Positions 37,801 through 50,538 are shown, numbered from the stretch's first letter. The stretch: DNA of 64,000 nucleotides from Quillaja saponaria (GCA_029379385.1 CM055608.1:24922350-24986349); one strand, 5' to 3'. The notes: generated by a model not told the origin, from the sequence alone. A program made the numbers and translations.

Positions 37801-39290
37801 TCTTTTAAATTTTAATAATTTTTTAAAAAAATTAAATTTAAATTTTTTCATATAATTATTCAATCATCCACGTGTCAATTTTTTATTTATCCTATTTCTC
37901 TCATGATATTGCCACGTAAGATTTTGTATTTCCAGTCACCTTCTGCTAAGCTGGCAGGAATCTAATGGACACTAATTTTGTAATTAGAGATATCCAATTG
38001 CAACAAATTGAGATATACAAACATGAATTCAAAGTCAAAATATAAAAACCAAAAAAGTAATTTAATTTATAATAAATTATTATACATTTACTAAGATTGG
38101 AAAAACAATATATTAAATGATCCAAATAAATTTAGATTGTGTTTGGTAGGATATGATAAGATAACATAAAATTTTCTCAATACATAAATAAAAATTAGGA
38201 TATGCACAAATAAATTAATTATTTTTTTCTTGTGTTTAGTGTCAAATTAGATAATGTTAGATAAGATAGACTTATCCAAACATTTAAACTAAATTAGCCC
38301 TGGTGACAGGATATTCAATTCAAGTCAATTATTTTAACAAGCATTTAATAAGCAAAATGGAAAAAAAATTATTTTCAGGGTTTAATCTTCAAAATCTACC
38401 TAGCCAACCAGTTGGCTAATAATCGAATAAACCAATGAAATGAAAATTAGAATTCAGAATCAAGAAAATTGGTATATAATCTTGTCAATTTTATTAAACC
38501 AAAAAATGGTTATAACTCAAGTCACCAAAAAAGTTAATAAATGACAAATTTTCCGACAAAATGAATAAATCCCAAATCAAGAGATTCACTTAAAGCAAAA
38601 ACAGCTTATTTCCGAAGGGTTAATTTGAAAAGGATTAATTTAGAGAGATTTTGTCCAAGACACTATTGATCCAAATTACAAGGAATATTTTTGAATAAAC
38701 TAAACCACGTGTTACGTACATGTTTACTAAAAAGCCAAAACAAAGCCAAATCACGAAGGAATAAAGTGTACTGAATCCAAAGAACCATGAAAACTGGATA
38801 CAAAACCACAATAAAGCATTTCAGAAGATTGTACCTCGTAACAATGATAATTACAGAATATTCTAGAGGTATAACAGTTTATTGATCAAAATATATACAA
38901 AATCACCCCATTATGCCTAATCAGACAATTCAGAATTCTGGACATAACGAAGGGGGAATTCCTTCCTCCCAAGCCCCAACAATGGCTTATTTACTTAATT
39001 CTGGTATTTGCAGAAACAAAAAGCATTTTCCACAGTATGAAATATCAAAACTTCGAGATTTTTAGGCAGGTCATGCACCCATCACAGTCTAATGACAGGA
39101 GATGATGTGGGCCACAGTTTGCACACATACTACTAAAAGTCCAATTATCTGAAGCAATGGATGACATGTAGGGAGCACCCCAATGCCTTCCAAGCAGATG
39201 ATAGATATGAAATCTAGAAAGAGAAAATTGTCTGATTTCTGGAAAGTCGAAATTCCTTGGGCTAAGAGTTTATCATCTATCTTTTTCCCA
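34851..39290. other. AT-rich intergenic region with eroded repeats
   Basis: No gene supported. A 114-codon minus-strand open frame at 36532-36876 has no motif I recognise. At 36990-37170 a phrase like CTTCAATCAACATTTAATTA recurs four or five times at roughly 50-bp spacing, a decayed tandem repeat. The stretch at 37530-37980 resembles remnants of non-coding mobile sequence (TAGGGATTAAAGTGATTTTT, CCACGTGTCA) but has no clear boundaries. One possible MITE lies near 38139-38285. Confidence 0.45.
38139..38285. mobile_element. possible MITE (hAT-like ends)
   Basis: Begins GTGTTTGGTAGGATATGATAAG and ends with CTTATCCAAACATTT, whose complement (AAATGTTTGGATAAG) resembles the start with a short gap. 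The interior is AT-rich and non-coding. I could not identify an 8-bp target duplication with certainty. Confidence 0.4.
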
Positions 39291-39500
39291 TCATCCTTAG
39301 ACTCAGCATCTCTCTCCTACAGTTAGAAAAAAGAGAAGAATATACAGACACCCATTTATAGAAGCTAATTAAATAACCCTGTACATCTACCCCGTTTTCA
39401 CATCATTCTTAGACACAGCATCTATCTCCTACAGTTGAAAAAAGAGAAGAATTTACCGACACCCTTTATAGAAGCTAATTAAATAACTCTGTACACATGT
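39291..39500. repeat. 112-bp tandem duplication downstream of the HAD gene
   Basis: Units start at 39291 (TCATCCTTAGACTCAGCATC) and 39403 (TCATTCTTAGACACAGCATC). Both contain CTCCTACAGTT, AAAAAGAGAAGAAT, TATAGAAGCTAATTAAATAA and CTGTACA. They are about 90 percent alike by eye. It lies about 30 bp past the stop codon of the HAD-like gene, so it probably sits in its 3' UTR. Confidence 0.8.
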
Positions 39501-39531
39501 AGAGTACAGCTCATCTTATTTGAGCAATATT

Positions 39532-42500
39532 TCAGACCTGGACCCCAATCCTCTGAGCAACCTACACCAGTGAAAATTGATATGATCATATTCACAGTTT
39601 AAGTAAGCAGAGACCTAATCAAATTAGTAAAAGAAAGTTTGAATTGTAAAGGCCAAATTCTGAAAAGGTATGTATAGAGTATAGACACCTTAAGAAAGAA
39701 AGATAAAAGTCAAGTAGATTCAGTTATATGTTGTTGCCTTATACAAGAAGATCGTGAATCACATGTTCTGTATAATCCCGCAAATAGTCATGGCAAATAT
39801 TAAACTGAGAATATTTATTGAACTCTCAGAATATTTTATTAAGTTTTGAAACCCCATTGCTACTGCCAATTATAAATGTGGAAATGCCAAGTGAAACCAT
39901 CGACATCATCTTTTGCCTTGTTTAGTTTTGCTGTTGTTTATTTTAAGCACAATTAGCAGTATTACAAACAGGTGGAGAAATAAAGCAGTAGACAGGCAGA
40001 AACAAAGGGAATCTCTCTCTTCGTAACCTCTCTCTTCTCTATAGTCTTATACTTGTACCTCTCTTCTTTCTGTTCTTCAGCTTTTATCCACTCTGAGTTT
40101 CTTGTCCTCCTAATGCTTCTCTTAATCTCTTCAAGTCTTATTTCTCAAATGCACTTATATTTGGAGCACAGAAGGTCTTTTGTAAAGATTGATAAAGGTT
40201 TTTTCAATGATCATTCTGGTTCTATTCATTTTTCCCATGGTTCAGTGAGCTCTTTCTCAGAATTGACTGTCTGCTTTCAAGTTTTCAATTACATGTAAAT
40301 TCTTTTTAGTGCTCCTTCCATATAATATAGCTTTATAGTTTTCTTTTATTTATGCTAAGACAAGTGATCTCTCTCACAGCACCTTACAACCATGTCAAAG
40401 TTGCAGTTAGGACAATTCTCCAAGAATCTTAAAAGGCATGATCTGCTTGCAATGAGCAGTAGTGACCTTAAAACAAAGAGGGAAAGGGTGTGGAGAGAAA
40501 ATTTTGCTTAAGGGGACAATTAAAATCACCATATCTCAAGAACATCGACTGACACCTTACTAAGTTACTACAAGTACAATGCCTTCACTACTATCATGAG
40601 AAAACCCTAACAATACAAAAAAAGATATCAGCATACCTCTATAAAGGAGTGAACATCACTTCCCCAAAGCCAAGCATCACAGCCAGCATCTCTGGCACCC
40701 CATATATCATTTCTACGATCATCCCCCACATGAACAGCATCCTCAGGTTTTACACCTAACAAGTCGCATGCTTTAAGAAATATAGTTGGATTTGGCTTCT
40801 CTGCTTCAACCTGTTACAGAGACAGAGGGAGGGAGAGATTCAGAAAGGATACATCTGTAAAAAAAAGACAATGTCATAAACCAAAGCATATTTCTCAGAG
40901 AAATCATCAAATTAGATTTCTTATTCAGTTATGTGTGTGCAGTGTGCAAGACTGCAAGTGTGTCTTTTTATGCAAGAGTACATAATAAGTTGATAATCTA
41001 AATGACTGTTAAAAAGTGCTAATTACTGAAAGTCATAATGCAATACCTACCCTACAGCATTTTTACTAAACAAGGTTACGTTTCCATTTAACATTTTTGC
41101 CAGATATGTTTCATTTCTCTGTATATTCATATGCATTATGAACAGCTCATAATGTGATAATATCTATATCCCGAGGGGCAGCCTAATATCATGCACATTT
41201 ATGGTTGTGCCTGCTCATCGTGAATAAATTTGCGGTTCTACGTATGAGCCTAACTTCTATATCTTGAAGCATGAAATGACAGGAAGTTTCTCTACTACTG
41301 ACTGACTTTAGCAGCCAGGTATGGTTCATTTACAATGAGAAACCAATATAGATTTTCCTACTCAAGTAAAAATTGAATCATTGTAAGAAACCATTAGGCC
41401 GATAAGTATTCTGGTACAGTTAGTTCTTAACATCTACTGCAGGATTTGAGAGAGAAAATTAGAATACCTATCTTTTAGTATTTTGTTCACTTATGGGCTA
41501 TTTCTCTGATTGTCAGTGACATTCAATATCCATACAACAGGAAGAAATAGAACAGAATAAACATGTTCAAACTTCAAACACACAACTCATAACACAAAAA
41601 TAAACATATTTCTCTGATTGTCGGTGACATTCAATTTCCATACGACAGAAAGAAATAGAACAGAATAAACACTGTCCAAACTTCAAACACATAACTCATA
41701 AAACAAAAATCAAGAAAATAGTCAAAGTCAAACAGATTACTTACTTCAGCTGACACTGCCAACTGCATCGAACCAGCTATCACAATTTAATGCTCGCAAC
41801 AGAGGTCTTAGTCTAGTGTCAAAATTTGATACAGACGGCTACTTTTACACCTGCTCTTCTAAGAGATTTGAACACCTTTTCTGCATCAGGATCACAAAGG
41901 TGCCACGCCTATGGAAGATACAGAGAAAAAAACCGTCAAGAGTCAAGATCATGTGGAAACATAGTATGTAAATTAAAAATGTTGATATAAATAATCTGAC
42001 CTTCTCAGTCATATAATAGTTATAAACTTCTTCGAAGTACTGAGAGTCTGAACAGCCAGTGGAATAGCTCACTATGTATTGCCAGAAAGGTCCTGCCATC
42101 ATTAACATATCCTGCAATTCAGAAGGAAGAGAGTCTTCACCTTGCCAAATATGATAGGAAGTTTCTTTTGTCAAGCTAGAAGCTTCTTTTGCAGTGAAAT
42201 AAAAAAAAAGTGTGAGAAAGATTTCATTGAAAAGTATTTCAGAATTCTACTCATAGTGAAGAATATTATTTTAAGGAACTTAGCATAGGAGTGTCAGCTG
42301 CCACTGGTTAATGGGGAAGGCCCCAAAAAACGACCTATGAGTAATACCTTGAGTACACTGGTTACATTTTGAGGAACCGACATGGTGCCTAAAATGCTAC
42401 ACCTTTAACGCATTAAATCCTTGATTGTCTCATAATACCTGTACTTTATCTTGGGATTTGCTGATACAAGCATTAAGTCAGCATACAAGATTGACATCAC

Positions 42501-44313
42501 AGGTTTTTGTTAGGATACTACTTCAATGATCTAGGCACGCTCAAAAGAATCATTTAGTGACTTTTCTTAGACCAAACCTTGCTCAAATGCGAGAGCCTAG
42601 AACATCATGCAATCAATATGAGCCTTGTCATTTAAAAATTTTCAACAAGAAAGCTTACCATGTAAAGTGAAAAATGGTCCTGTAAGCCATTCATGATATG
42701 AATTTTTCCGTAATCTACAGTTCAATATAGAGTTATATCCATAAGGTCCCTAGACTAATTTGTAATTAGATAATAATTGATATTATTACAGTCATAATTA
42801 AAAAAATTACCATAACTCAACCATTAAACTAATGAAGTTGTCAATAATAACAATTCTATGCCAAGACTGAAACTTACTGATGATAAAAAGTAGGATTTTT
42901 CAAAGGTTAGCATCTACGTGCATCGAAGGGAAAATCCCCGTGGGAGGGAAACTATCTTATAGAGAATTGCGTGGGCCTTGATGGGATCCACAGCCCCTTA
43001 TAAAATGAATGTCCGTTCACAGAATAAAATCCTTTGTCCAATAAGTAAATAAGTAATTAACTTTTTCAAATACTAACAGTTACCAGAAAAAGAAAGTGGA
43101 AAGGGGAAAATGGAAACATAAATTCATTTAACGAAGAAAAAGGTAAAAGCCTCACAAGCTATAAAATTAGAAAGCCACCAACAAATGGTGAAAAAGCTAG
43201 CATCACAGCAGGTCATGAACAATATAAGATTTTATACTGCCTGTGTTTTCTGCTTTTATCTCTCATGAGCAAGCACTTTGATAGGAGAAGATATCTGCTC
43301 CAAATTGGTAAATCATATATGCAAAACATTGATGACTGATACCTAATGCTAAAATAAAAGATATATAAAAGATGGGAAAATACCGTTCAAACAGGCCATG
43401 GAGAAATCATAATAAAATTTAAGATTTTAATATTTAATTTGAATAGTTTCATTTTCTTTGAAGATGGAAATTTGAACAGAGTTAAAATAAAGACACAGAA
43501 TAAACGTATCTAATCCATAAAAATGAGAACAAAAATGAAACAAACCTGAGACGGGATCTACCCCAAGGCTTCTCATAAGCCCTTCTGTATCTGTTTAATA
43601 TCTCATTCTCTGAGTACTCCAACCCATATTTCTCTCCAATTTTACTGTATATCTACCAAACATATGAAGTTCATTCACAAGTCACAATCAGCATTAGATG
43701 ATGATGATATTAAATTTATATAATCTGATAGCCATAATTTCTACTTCAAAATCAATAACCAAACATTTAAACTAGAGATGAAATGGAATGACCAATATAG
43801 AGGATTTGAGACACAAGGAACCAATAGACCCAGAAATTCGATCCACAACCATTCACCAGAAACCGAGTGATTCAATTCAATCATGCAGTCACCCAGAAAA
43901 CCAAAATTTAATGCATGTATGTATGAGCTCTGTGTGTGTGTGAGAGAGGGAGAGATAGAAGGAACGGACCTCGGCCATGGGTTGCGAGGGAACAACAAGG
44001 GTACCAACAGCAGTCGACAAACAAAGCCTTGTGAGTGATCTCAGCCGTACAGAGACTTTCTATAATCCTCATAATCTTTAACCCCCAACATCTCCAACCC
44101 CATGCACCTCGAACTCATAACCTCAGACTCCTTAGTTGCCACCGCCACTGAAGAATAAGCGTGAGTGGATGATCTCAATCCCCCTACTGGGTTATTGGCA
44201 TAAAGCGTCATCGTTCTGCCATTAGAGCAAGACCCAGATCTCAAATTCTGTGTTCTTCCACTCAGATTGTTCAGAATCTTAGCAAGTTTCGTCCTCGTGG
44301 CCATTAAAGCCAT
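39532..44313 (-). pseudogene. HAD-superfamily hydrolase, HDHD3-like, frameshifted
   Basis: Exons are about 44313-43970, 43652-43546, 42111-42001, 41908-41745, 40810-40637 and 39561-39532, all with GT-AG borders. Coding similarity to plant haloacid dehalogenase-like hydrolase 3 is strong: GLEMLGVKDYEDYRKSLYG, then the motif I region (VDAVGT), FWQYIVSYSTGCSDSQYFEE, AWHLCDPDAEKVFKSL, EKPNPTIFLKAC (motif III Lys), and VHVGDDRRND (motif IV). Six extra single bases break the frame near 44043, 44012, 42111, 42091, 41833 and 41759. If they are discounted, exon phases sum to an open frame of about 307 residues. Exons 2, 5 and 6 are clean. The first insertion makes an immediate TGA. An N-terminal Ser/Arg-rich stretch suggests organelle targeting. 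It is either a young pseudogene or a locally error-prone sequence. Confidence 0.85.
41501..41711. repeat. 108-bp tandem duplication in intron 4 of the HAD-like gene
   Basis: Units start at 41501 and 41609 with TTTCTCTGATTGTC(A/G)GTGACATTCAAT. Both continue through GAAATAGAACAGAATAAACA and CAAACTTCAAACACA to AACTCATAA. They differ at only a few positions. Confidence 0.85.
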
Positions 44314-44399
44314 TTCTGAGGCACTCTTAACAAGTGATTTTTGTGTAATTCTTGGTTCTTTTTTTGTTACCGCTAAGAACAATAGAAGGACTTTCTTGA

Positions 44400-45048
44400 T
44401 ATTGAGTATTCTTGAAATTGAATTGCATATTTATAAACCACATCGATTGAACATGTCAAAAACTAGACAAATAAATTTTTTATTTTTTATTTCTTAAAAC
44501 ACATGTTCAAATAATTTATTTATTTATTTATTATTTAATAAAATAATTTTATAATAACTTCATTTTTCATTTATATGCAATAAATCATTTATTAAAGTTA
44601 AAGTATTTAAATATTTAGTTATTATAATTTAACAAATGCCTTCATAATCTCATTAAAAAACTAATAAGATAAAGTTTGATTGTACTATTAACTAGTATAC
44701 AATGAATTCTCGTGGTGATGATGATTTGTCTTAATAATAATATTTGTGAAAATATAAAAAAGTGAAATTATATCTATTATTTCTAAAATATCATCTCTTA
44801 CCAATTTTATTCTAAAATAATTTTTTACCCATTTCATCACATATCTTTTAGATAAAATTTAGGTATACAAAAATATAATATTTTTGACATGCAGGCTGTA
44901 CTTGGTAAAAAAAAAACTCTTTTATTACTTCACTCTCATCCTCCCTCTCATTCTTTTTTAAAATAGAAATCATGAACAAGTCACAATTCAAGTAATAAGA
45001 TACGATTAAACTAATCGGTTGAGAAATATCTACAATGTCAGGTTTTTG
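44400..45048. other. intergenic region upstream of the HAD-like gene
   Basis: Very AT-rich, with A or T runs and no coding signal. It should include the promoter of the HAD-like gene, but I see no convincing TATA box at a fixed distance. Confidence 0.45.
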
Positions 45049-45331
45049 CACTACTTTCTACTATTTTCTCTACCTTTTCATACTGAAAAATATGAAAATA
45101 TTGCAAATCATTGTTGGTGTGTTTGAAACCTTAATTTCGATTTGAATGATAAAAAACGACATTGTTTTAATTGAAATTTCATATTTCAAAATGTAAACAG
45201 CAGTATTTTATTTTGTCACTATCAAAACTGCAACGCTAATTTCCATCGAAACCAAACGAATTTTAATAACTTGGTTTCACTTTGCCAACTCATAATAAAG
45301 TCCAAAAAATTTGCTCTTATCCAAGTTAGAT
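45049..45331. mobile_element. small TIR element, copy 1, truncated by an LTR
   Basis: Starts CACTACTTTCTACTATTT and is about 90 percent alike to 50237-50503, including CATACTGAAAAATATGAAAAT, GACATTGTTTTAATTGAAAT and CCATCGAAACCAAACGAATT. Homology stops exactly where the LTR at 45332 begins (after CCAAGTTAGAT). In copy 2 the matching sequence runs on for about 40 bp to a GTAGTG terminus. Confidence 0.7.
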
Positions 45332-48300
45332 TATCACACCCCTCATGGAGGCATGATTGGCCGGAAGAATGGTAACCAAACCTCCGTAACCCTGACTCAA
45401 ATAAAGGAACGACCATGACTCTTGACTCACCAATAAATAAAACCAAGAAATTATAAAACAAAAGTTACCATTAAAAACTTGTTGATTACAACAAACCCCA
45501 ACTTACTACAAATTTCGGCAGATGTCTCTTACAATATGTAACATGCCTTAAATTACAATCCCTATAAACTCTTTTTATTACTCAACACAATACAAAGACA
45601 ATAAAGAGCTCTGCTCCTTTCACACCATCAACAAAACAAGTACTAAAATATTACATCATACCACATTGACACCCACAGTGCTAATGTGACTGCAAACTTT
45701 CATCCTTAACTCCAAGTATGAGATTCAGAGGCATACCTTGTCATCAAATCCTTAGCAAAATCTCGTATTAGTGGTTAATTTTTTTTAAGGTCCTGCTACT
45801 AAAAATATAACTACAAGAAAGGGGTGAGTCCTACGGACCCCGTGAATGAAAAACCATACACAAAGGGTACTAGCATCACCCAGCACAAACGTATAATATA
45901 TATATTAACATCATGTAACATGATTCACATAACATTTCACATTACACGTACACTTTGTAAGTTTCACAAATTCACAATTCATATGAAACACATAATCACA
46001 ATTTAAGTCAGCGCAACAATATCACACAATGCAATCAAAGGGCCAACGAGTAACCCAGCCCTGCACAACATTATCACCCCTACAGAGCATTTACGCGCCC
46101 GCACAACAAATTAATCTCCATACACAATCCATCCCACCGGGGCTTAGCACTCAATTTAAAAAAATATTTATCAGAATTAGAATTTCTCATGATTTTAAAT
46201 CAGGATATCCTAGGTGCACCTGGATTTTTAATTTCAGAAATGAAAATCATTTTCCAGAAAATATTCACGAGTTGGCCCTTATCAAACACAAACAATGTCA
46301 ACACAGTAACCAATATCAAGCAAACATTATTCAAGCAAATTACTGAAATACTCCACTAGCTTACTTTCCATGTATTACGCATGTTCAAATAAACATATAA
46401 TCACACATACTAATCTAGTCTCTAAAAACAACAATTAACCACTCACCTGATACCAATTCCATTCGTCACACACACTTGCGTTCATGCATCTCATCAGGTT
46501 CACATTAGAATCCGGAATTGAAATTCATAATTCCAAATACTACTTAGTTTTAAAAAACGTTATTGTTATATTATTTTACTTACTAAACTTATATCTTAAC
46601 TTATATTGGTTTATTTATGAAAGTGTTCTTTTAAACTATTACATGTAAATTAATATGGATTAGACTTTAGGTGATAAGGTTAACAATGAAGAGGCCTTTT
46701 AAATATCTTGACAAAGCATAGGATAGGGAAAACCATTAGAAAAGATTGAAAAGCACTTGGTAAGTTAGGAATGTTGACACTGCCTAAACTTGAGGTTTGG
46801 ACCAGTGTCCACTTTAACAGTCATATCTTTCTTTAGAAAATTCCAAATCCAGTTTCATAAAATTTATAAAATACTAGACACATGTAGCTTTATAATGGTA
46901 TATCATTTGTAATTTTTAGATTTGTATATCAATACAGTTTATTGTTTGAAATTGCATCAAATTGTACAACACGCATGATTGTTGACAGCTTTGACCTTAC
47001 CTTAGTTAATTGAACATAACTTTCTCTAGGGAAAACGAAATCCAATTCCGTTTGTTGGGTTTATTAATAGACAAGTATATATCTTTATTATTTAGAAGCT
47101 TTTTCAAAACTCTGTCATGAACCTAAAACAGGACACCACGAATCCTGCCTGACCCAACCAAAGTCTAATAGATATAACTCGCAACATATTTAGAACCAAA
47201 TACGAAATTTTGCAGACAATATCTCAAGACCATAAGCTACATTTTATATTTTGAACACTTAATTTAATTCTTCTCCGAAAACACTCAAAATATTGAGTTT
47301 CTTTCACCTACGAAATCTGCCAAGTTCTATTCATTATACTCAATTAAATTTTCTTATGGACATTTTATCAAATACCTAAGGTGCCTACATTATTTCACTT
47401 AACATGTATGTATATCTATAGATTTACTTACCAAGAAAATTACTACTAATCCATAATTTCAACCGTACTCATATTTCAAATACTAAATCTAAAGATGGTT
47501 TAGTTATTTACAAATTGATCAAGAATTTGAATTATATCATTCCAACATCCATTCAACTAAATTCAGGGTCCTCATTTCCTTTAACCACTTAGACGCCATT
47601 ATCACCCTTTGTTCCTAAATTTTCATCCAACATTTCCTTCATCCCTAAGCCTATGTTATCAAACAATCACAAACATCAAAAGAATTAGGATTCTAAGCTA
47701 GAAGATTTACCATCAAAAGACAAAGAGCTACTGCTCTTGAAGAAAATCAGCGTGCAACAAGGTGCTCCCAGCCACCACCACCTCAAGAACCCTCATATCT
47801 CAACCACCCAAGTGAAAGGGGCCAGGAGTGGAGGTTGGACAAAGCTGCACGGCAAAGAGGAAGCTGACTGCTGGCAGCAATTGAGTCTCTCGGCCAAGCT
47901 ACTGCTACAGCTACTAGATACAATACTCAAAGGGTAAACAGGGTAGCTAGGAGATGAGAGAGGAAAGGTTGGATGCTAAAACAGAGGCTGTGTGGACTAG
48001 ACCTTGGGCTGCAGTTGGCTACACACAACACACATATACACGGCTACAAGCAAGGAGGAATGAAGTTGCACAAGCAAAAGGGAAGGGCTAGAAGTTTCGT
48101 CGGCCAGCAAGGGGAATTATAAAGACAGAAACAGTGGGGTGGTCAACATAAGCCGAGGCGGTGGGAGAAGAAAAAAATAAATAAATAAACATAAGGAACG
48201 CCACAAACGGCCAGGCACTCTAAGGCAAGGAAAAAAAACAAAATAGAATAACATAAGATGAAATACAAAGTCATGAAGTCAAAACTTTAACTATGTGGTT

Positions 48301-48560
48301 CATATTACATATTGATATATATATATTTATAAATTCAAACCATCTTTTATTTTAGTACACTCATGAAAAATAATTATTTAATCCACCACGACTGATTACA
48401 TAGCATATCCCAAACGTACGCAAAGCGATTAGGTTCTAGGATATTTAATCGCATTGTTAGTTACATAATTTATTTATATGTTTGTCATTTTATAACTAAA
48501 AATTTACACATCATTTCTAAAACTTGATTAATACATTAGCGGATTGTGAGGGTCATAACA
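45332..48560 (-). mobile_element. gypsy-type LTR, copy C (3.2 kb)
   Basis: Runs from TATCACACCCC (family start TGTCACACCCC) to GGGTCATAACA. On the minus strand it reads TGTTATGACCC...GGGGTGTGATA. It is closely related to 8489-11890. The right side abuts a sequence resembling the end of a gypsy polyprotein with a purine tract on the minus strand, so this looks like the 3' LTR of a mostly lost element. Its left end cuts a small TIR element. No coding sequence is present, and short open frames such as 47737-47937 show no motifs. Confidence 0.65.
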
Positions 48561-49225
48561 ACATACGAATATTCTATAATGTACATTAAATTATTAGGTT
48601 ATAATAGTCTTCTCCCCTTAAAAGAAATTCGTCCCGAATTTCAAAAACAAAGGATACGGATAGATTATTTACCTAAACGAGATGTAGATATTGTTGTGTC
48701 AATATAATTCTGGTTTTCCCCCTTTGGTTTCTTATAGTATTACTTACAAATTTTCACTAAAAGATTTACTGACTTGTCTATTTATACTTGTCACTGATTA
48801 TTTTTCAAACATTAGATTTCCTTCATTGACTCATAATACCTGAAACTTTGTTTATACAATCATACGCTAACATAGATTAAATTAACTGTCTAAATTAGAT
48901 AGTTGAAATTAAATTTCAAGAAGTGTTAGCCTACTCCTTTTATAACTGTCTAAACTTAATAATTTATTATCAAGTCAATATTCGGGATTATATCATATTT
49001 ATCATTTAAAATTCAACTAATTCGGATAATTAACTCTAATTCCTTTCAGTTTTGAACTGTTTTTCTTAGTTGACAAACCAACATCTATGAATTTCTTAAT
49101 TTTTCATATTTCCTCTAAAGGATATAAACATATCTTTTTATATATATAAATTTAAATATATCAACAAAGTGTATAAATATCTTTTAATATATATTCATGT
49201 TCTAAAGGTCTTTTTTTCTTTTTTT
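48561..49225 (-). pseudogene. gypsy internal remnant with pol C-terminus and purine tract
   Basis: On the minus strand at about 48590-48660, FEIRDEFLLRGEDYYN resembles the FEDEI.LRGE ending common in plant gypsy polyproteins. The coding DNA includes AAGGGGAGAAGA, a purine run suitable as a polypurine tract just before the LTR. The rest (48670-49225) is AT-rich with no pol domain seen. Confidence 0.45.
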
Positions 49226-50096
49226 CCTAGGATACTCTGATTTAAAAATTATGAGAAATTCTAATTCTGATAAATGTTTTTTTTTAAATTGAGTGCTCAG
49301 CCCGGTTGGGATGGATTGTATACGGAGATTAAATTATTGTGCGGGCTCGTAAATGCCCGGTAGGGGGTGATAATGTTGTGCGGGACTGGGTCACTCGTTG
49401 GCCCTTTGGTTGTTTTGTTTAATATCATTGCTCTGATAAATTTGTGATCTTGTGTATCATATGAATTGTGAATTTGGGAAACCTATAATGTGAAATGTTA
49501 TGTGAATCATGTTATATGATTTTATTATATATGTGATATGCTTGTGTCGTGTGATGCTAGTACCCTTTGGGTACGATTTTTCACTCACTGAGTCTGTAGG
49601 ACTCATTCCCTTCCTGTGGTTATATTTTTTAGTAGCAGGACCTCAAAAGAAGTTAACCGCTAATATGAGGTTTTGCTAAAGATTTGACGACAAAGTATGT
49701 CTCAAAATCTCATACTTGAAGTTAAGGATGAAAGTTTGCAGTCACATTAAAACTGTGGGTGTCAAATGTGGTATGATGTAATATTCTAGTATTTGTTTTG
49801 TTGATGATGTGAACGGAGCATAGCTCCTTATGGTATTTATATTATGTTGAGTAATAAAAAGAATTTACGCGGGTGTATTTTAAAGCATGTTTCATATTGT
49901 AAGGAACCTCTGCCGAAATTTTTAGTAAGTGTGATTTCCTGTAATTAACAAACTTTGTTAATTTTTGTCTTTATAATTTCTTTGTTTTATTCATTTGTGA
50001 GTCAAGAGTCATGGTCATTCCTTTATTTGAGTCAGGGTTACGGAAGTTTGGTTACCATTCCTCCGGCCAGTCATGCCTCCATGAGGGGGTGTGACA
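49226..50096 (+). mobile_element. LTR fragment D, same family, opposite orientation
   Basis: Reverse complement of the region 45332-46220. It ends GGGGGTGTGACA at 50096 and carries CCGGCCAGTCATGCCTCC, CTGAGTCTGTAGGACTCATT and the GTACCCTTTGGGTAC-type block in inverted form. It is truncated at its left side (TCCTAGGATA at 49226). With copy C it forms an inverted pair of about 870-bp arms separated by about 3 kb. Confidence 0.8.
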
Positions 50097-50236
50097 GCAT
50101 GAAACCAATAAATTAGTTAAAAATATATAATAAAACACATATTATACTAATTATATATAAATATCTAAAATGATTAGTTTAATATATAGAATGATCAAAA
50201 TACATACCAAAATCAAAATCCTTAAGCATATTCTTG

Positions 50237-50538
50237 CACTACTTTCTACTATTTCCTCTACCTTTTCGTACTGAAAAATATGAAAATATTGCAAATCATT
50301 GTTGGTGTGTTGAAACCTTAATAAAAAACGACATTGTTTTAATTGAAATTTCATATTTCAAAATGTAAACAGCGTCTTATGTTTGTCACTATTAAAACTG
50401 CAATGCTAATTTCCATCGAAACCAAACGAATTTAATAACTTGGTTTCACTTTGACAACTCATAACAAAGTCACAAAAAAATTTCCTCTTATCCAAGTCAG
50501 ATGCATAGCTCATAGTTGAAATTTCACTTTCTGTAGTG
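50237..50538. mobile_element. small TIR element, copy 2 (about 302 bp, complete)
   Basis: Begins CACTACTTTCTACTATTTCC and ends CACTTTCTGTAGTG, giving a CACTAC/GTAGTG inverted terminus, like a very small non-autonomous CACTA-type element. It has no coding capacity. No clean 3-bp duplication is visible (TTG on the left, CCT on the right), so the class is uncertain. The second copy is at 45049-45331. Confidence 0.6.
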
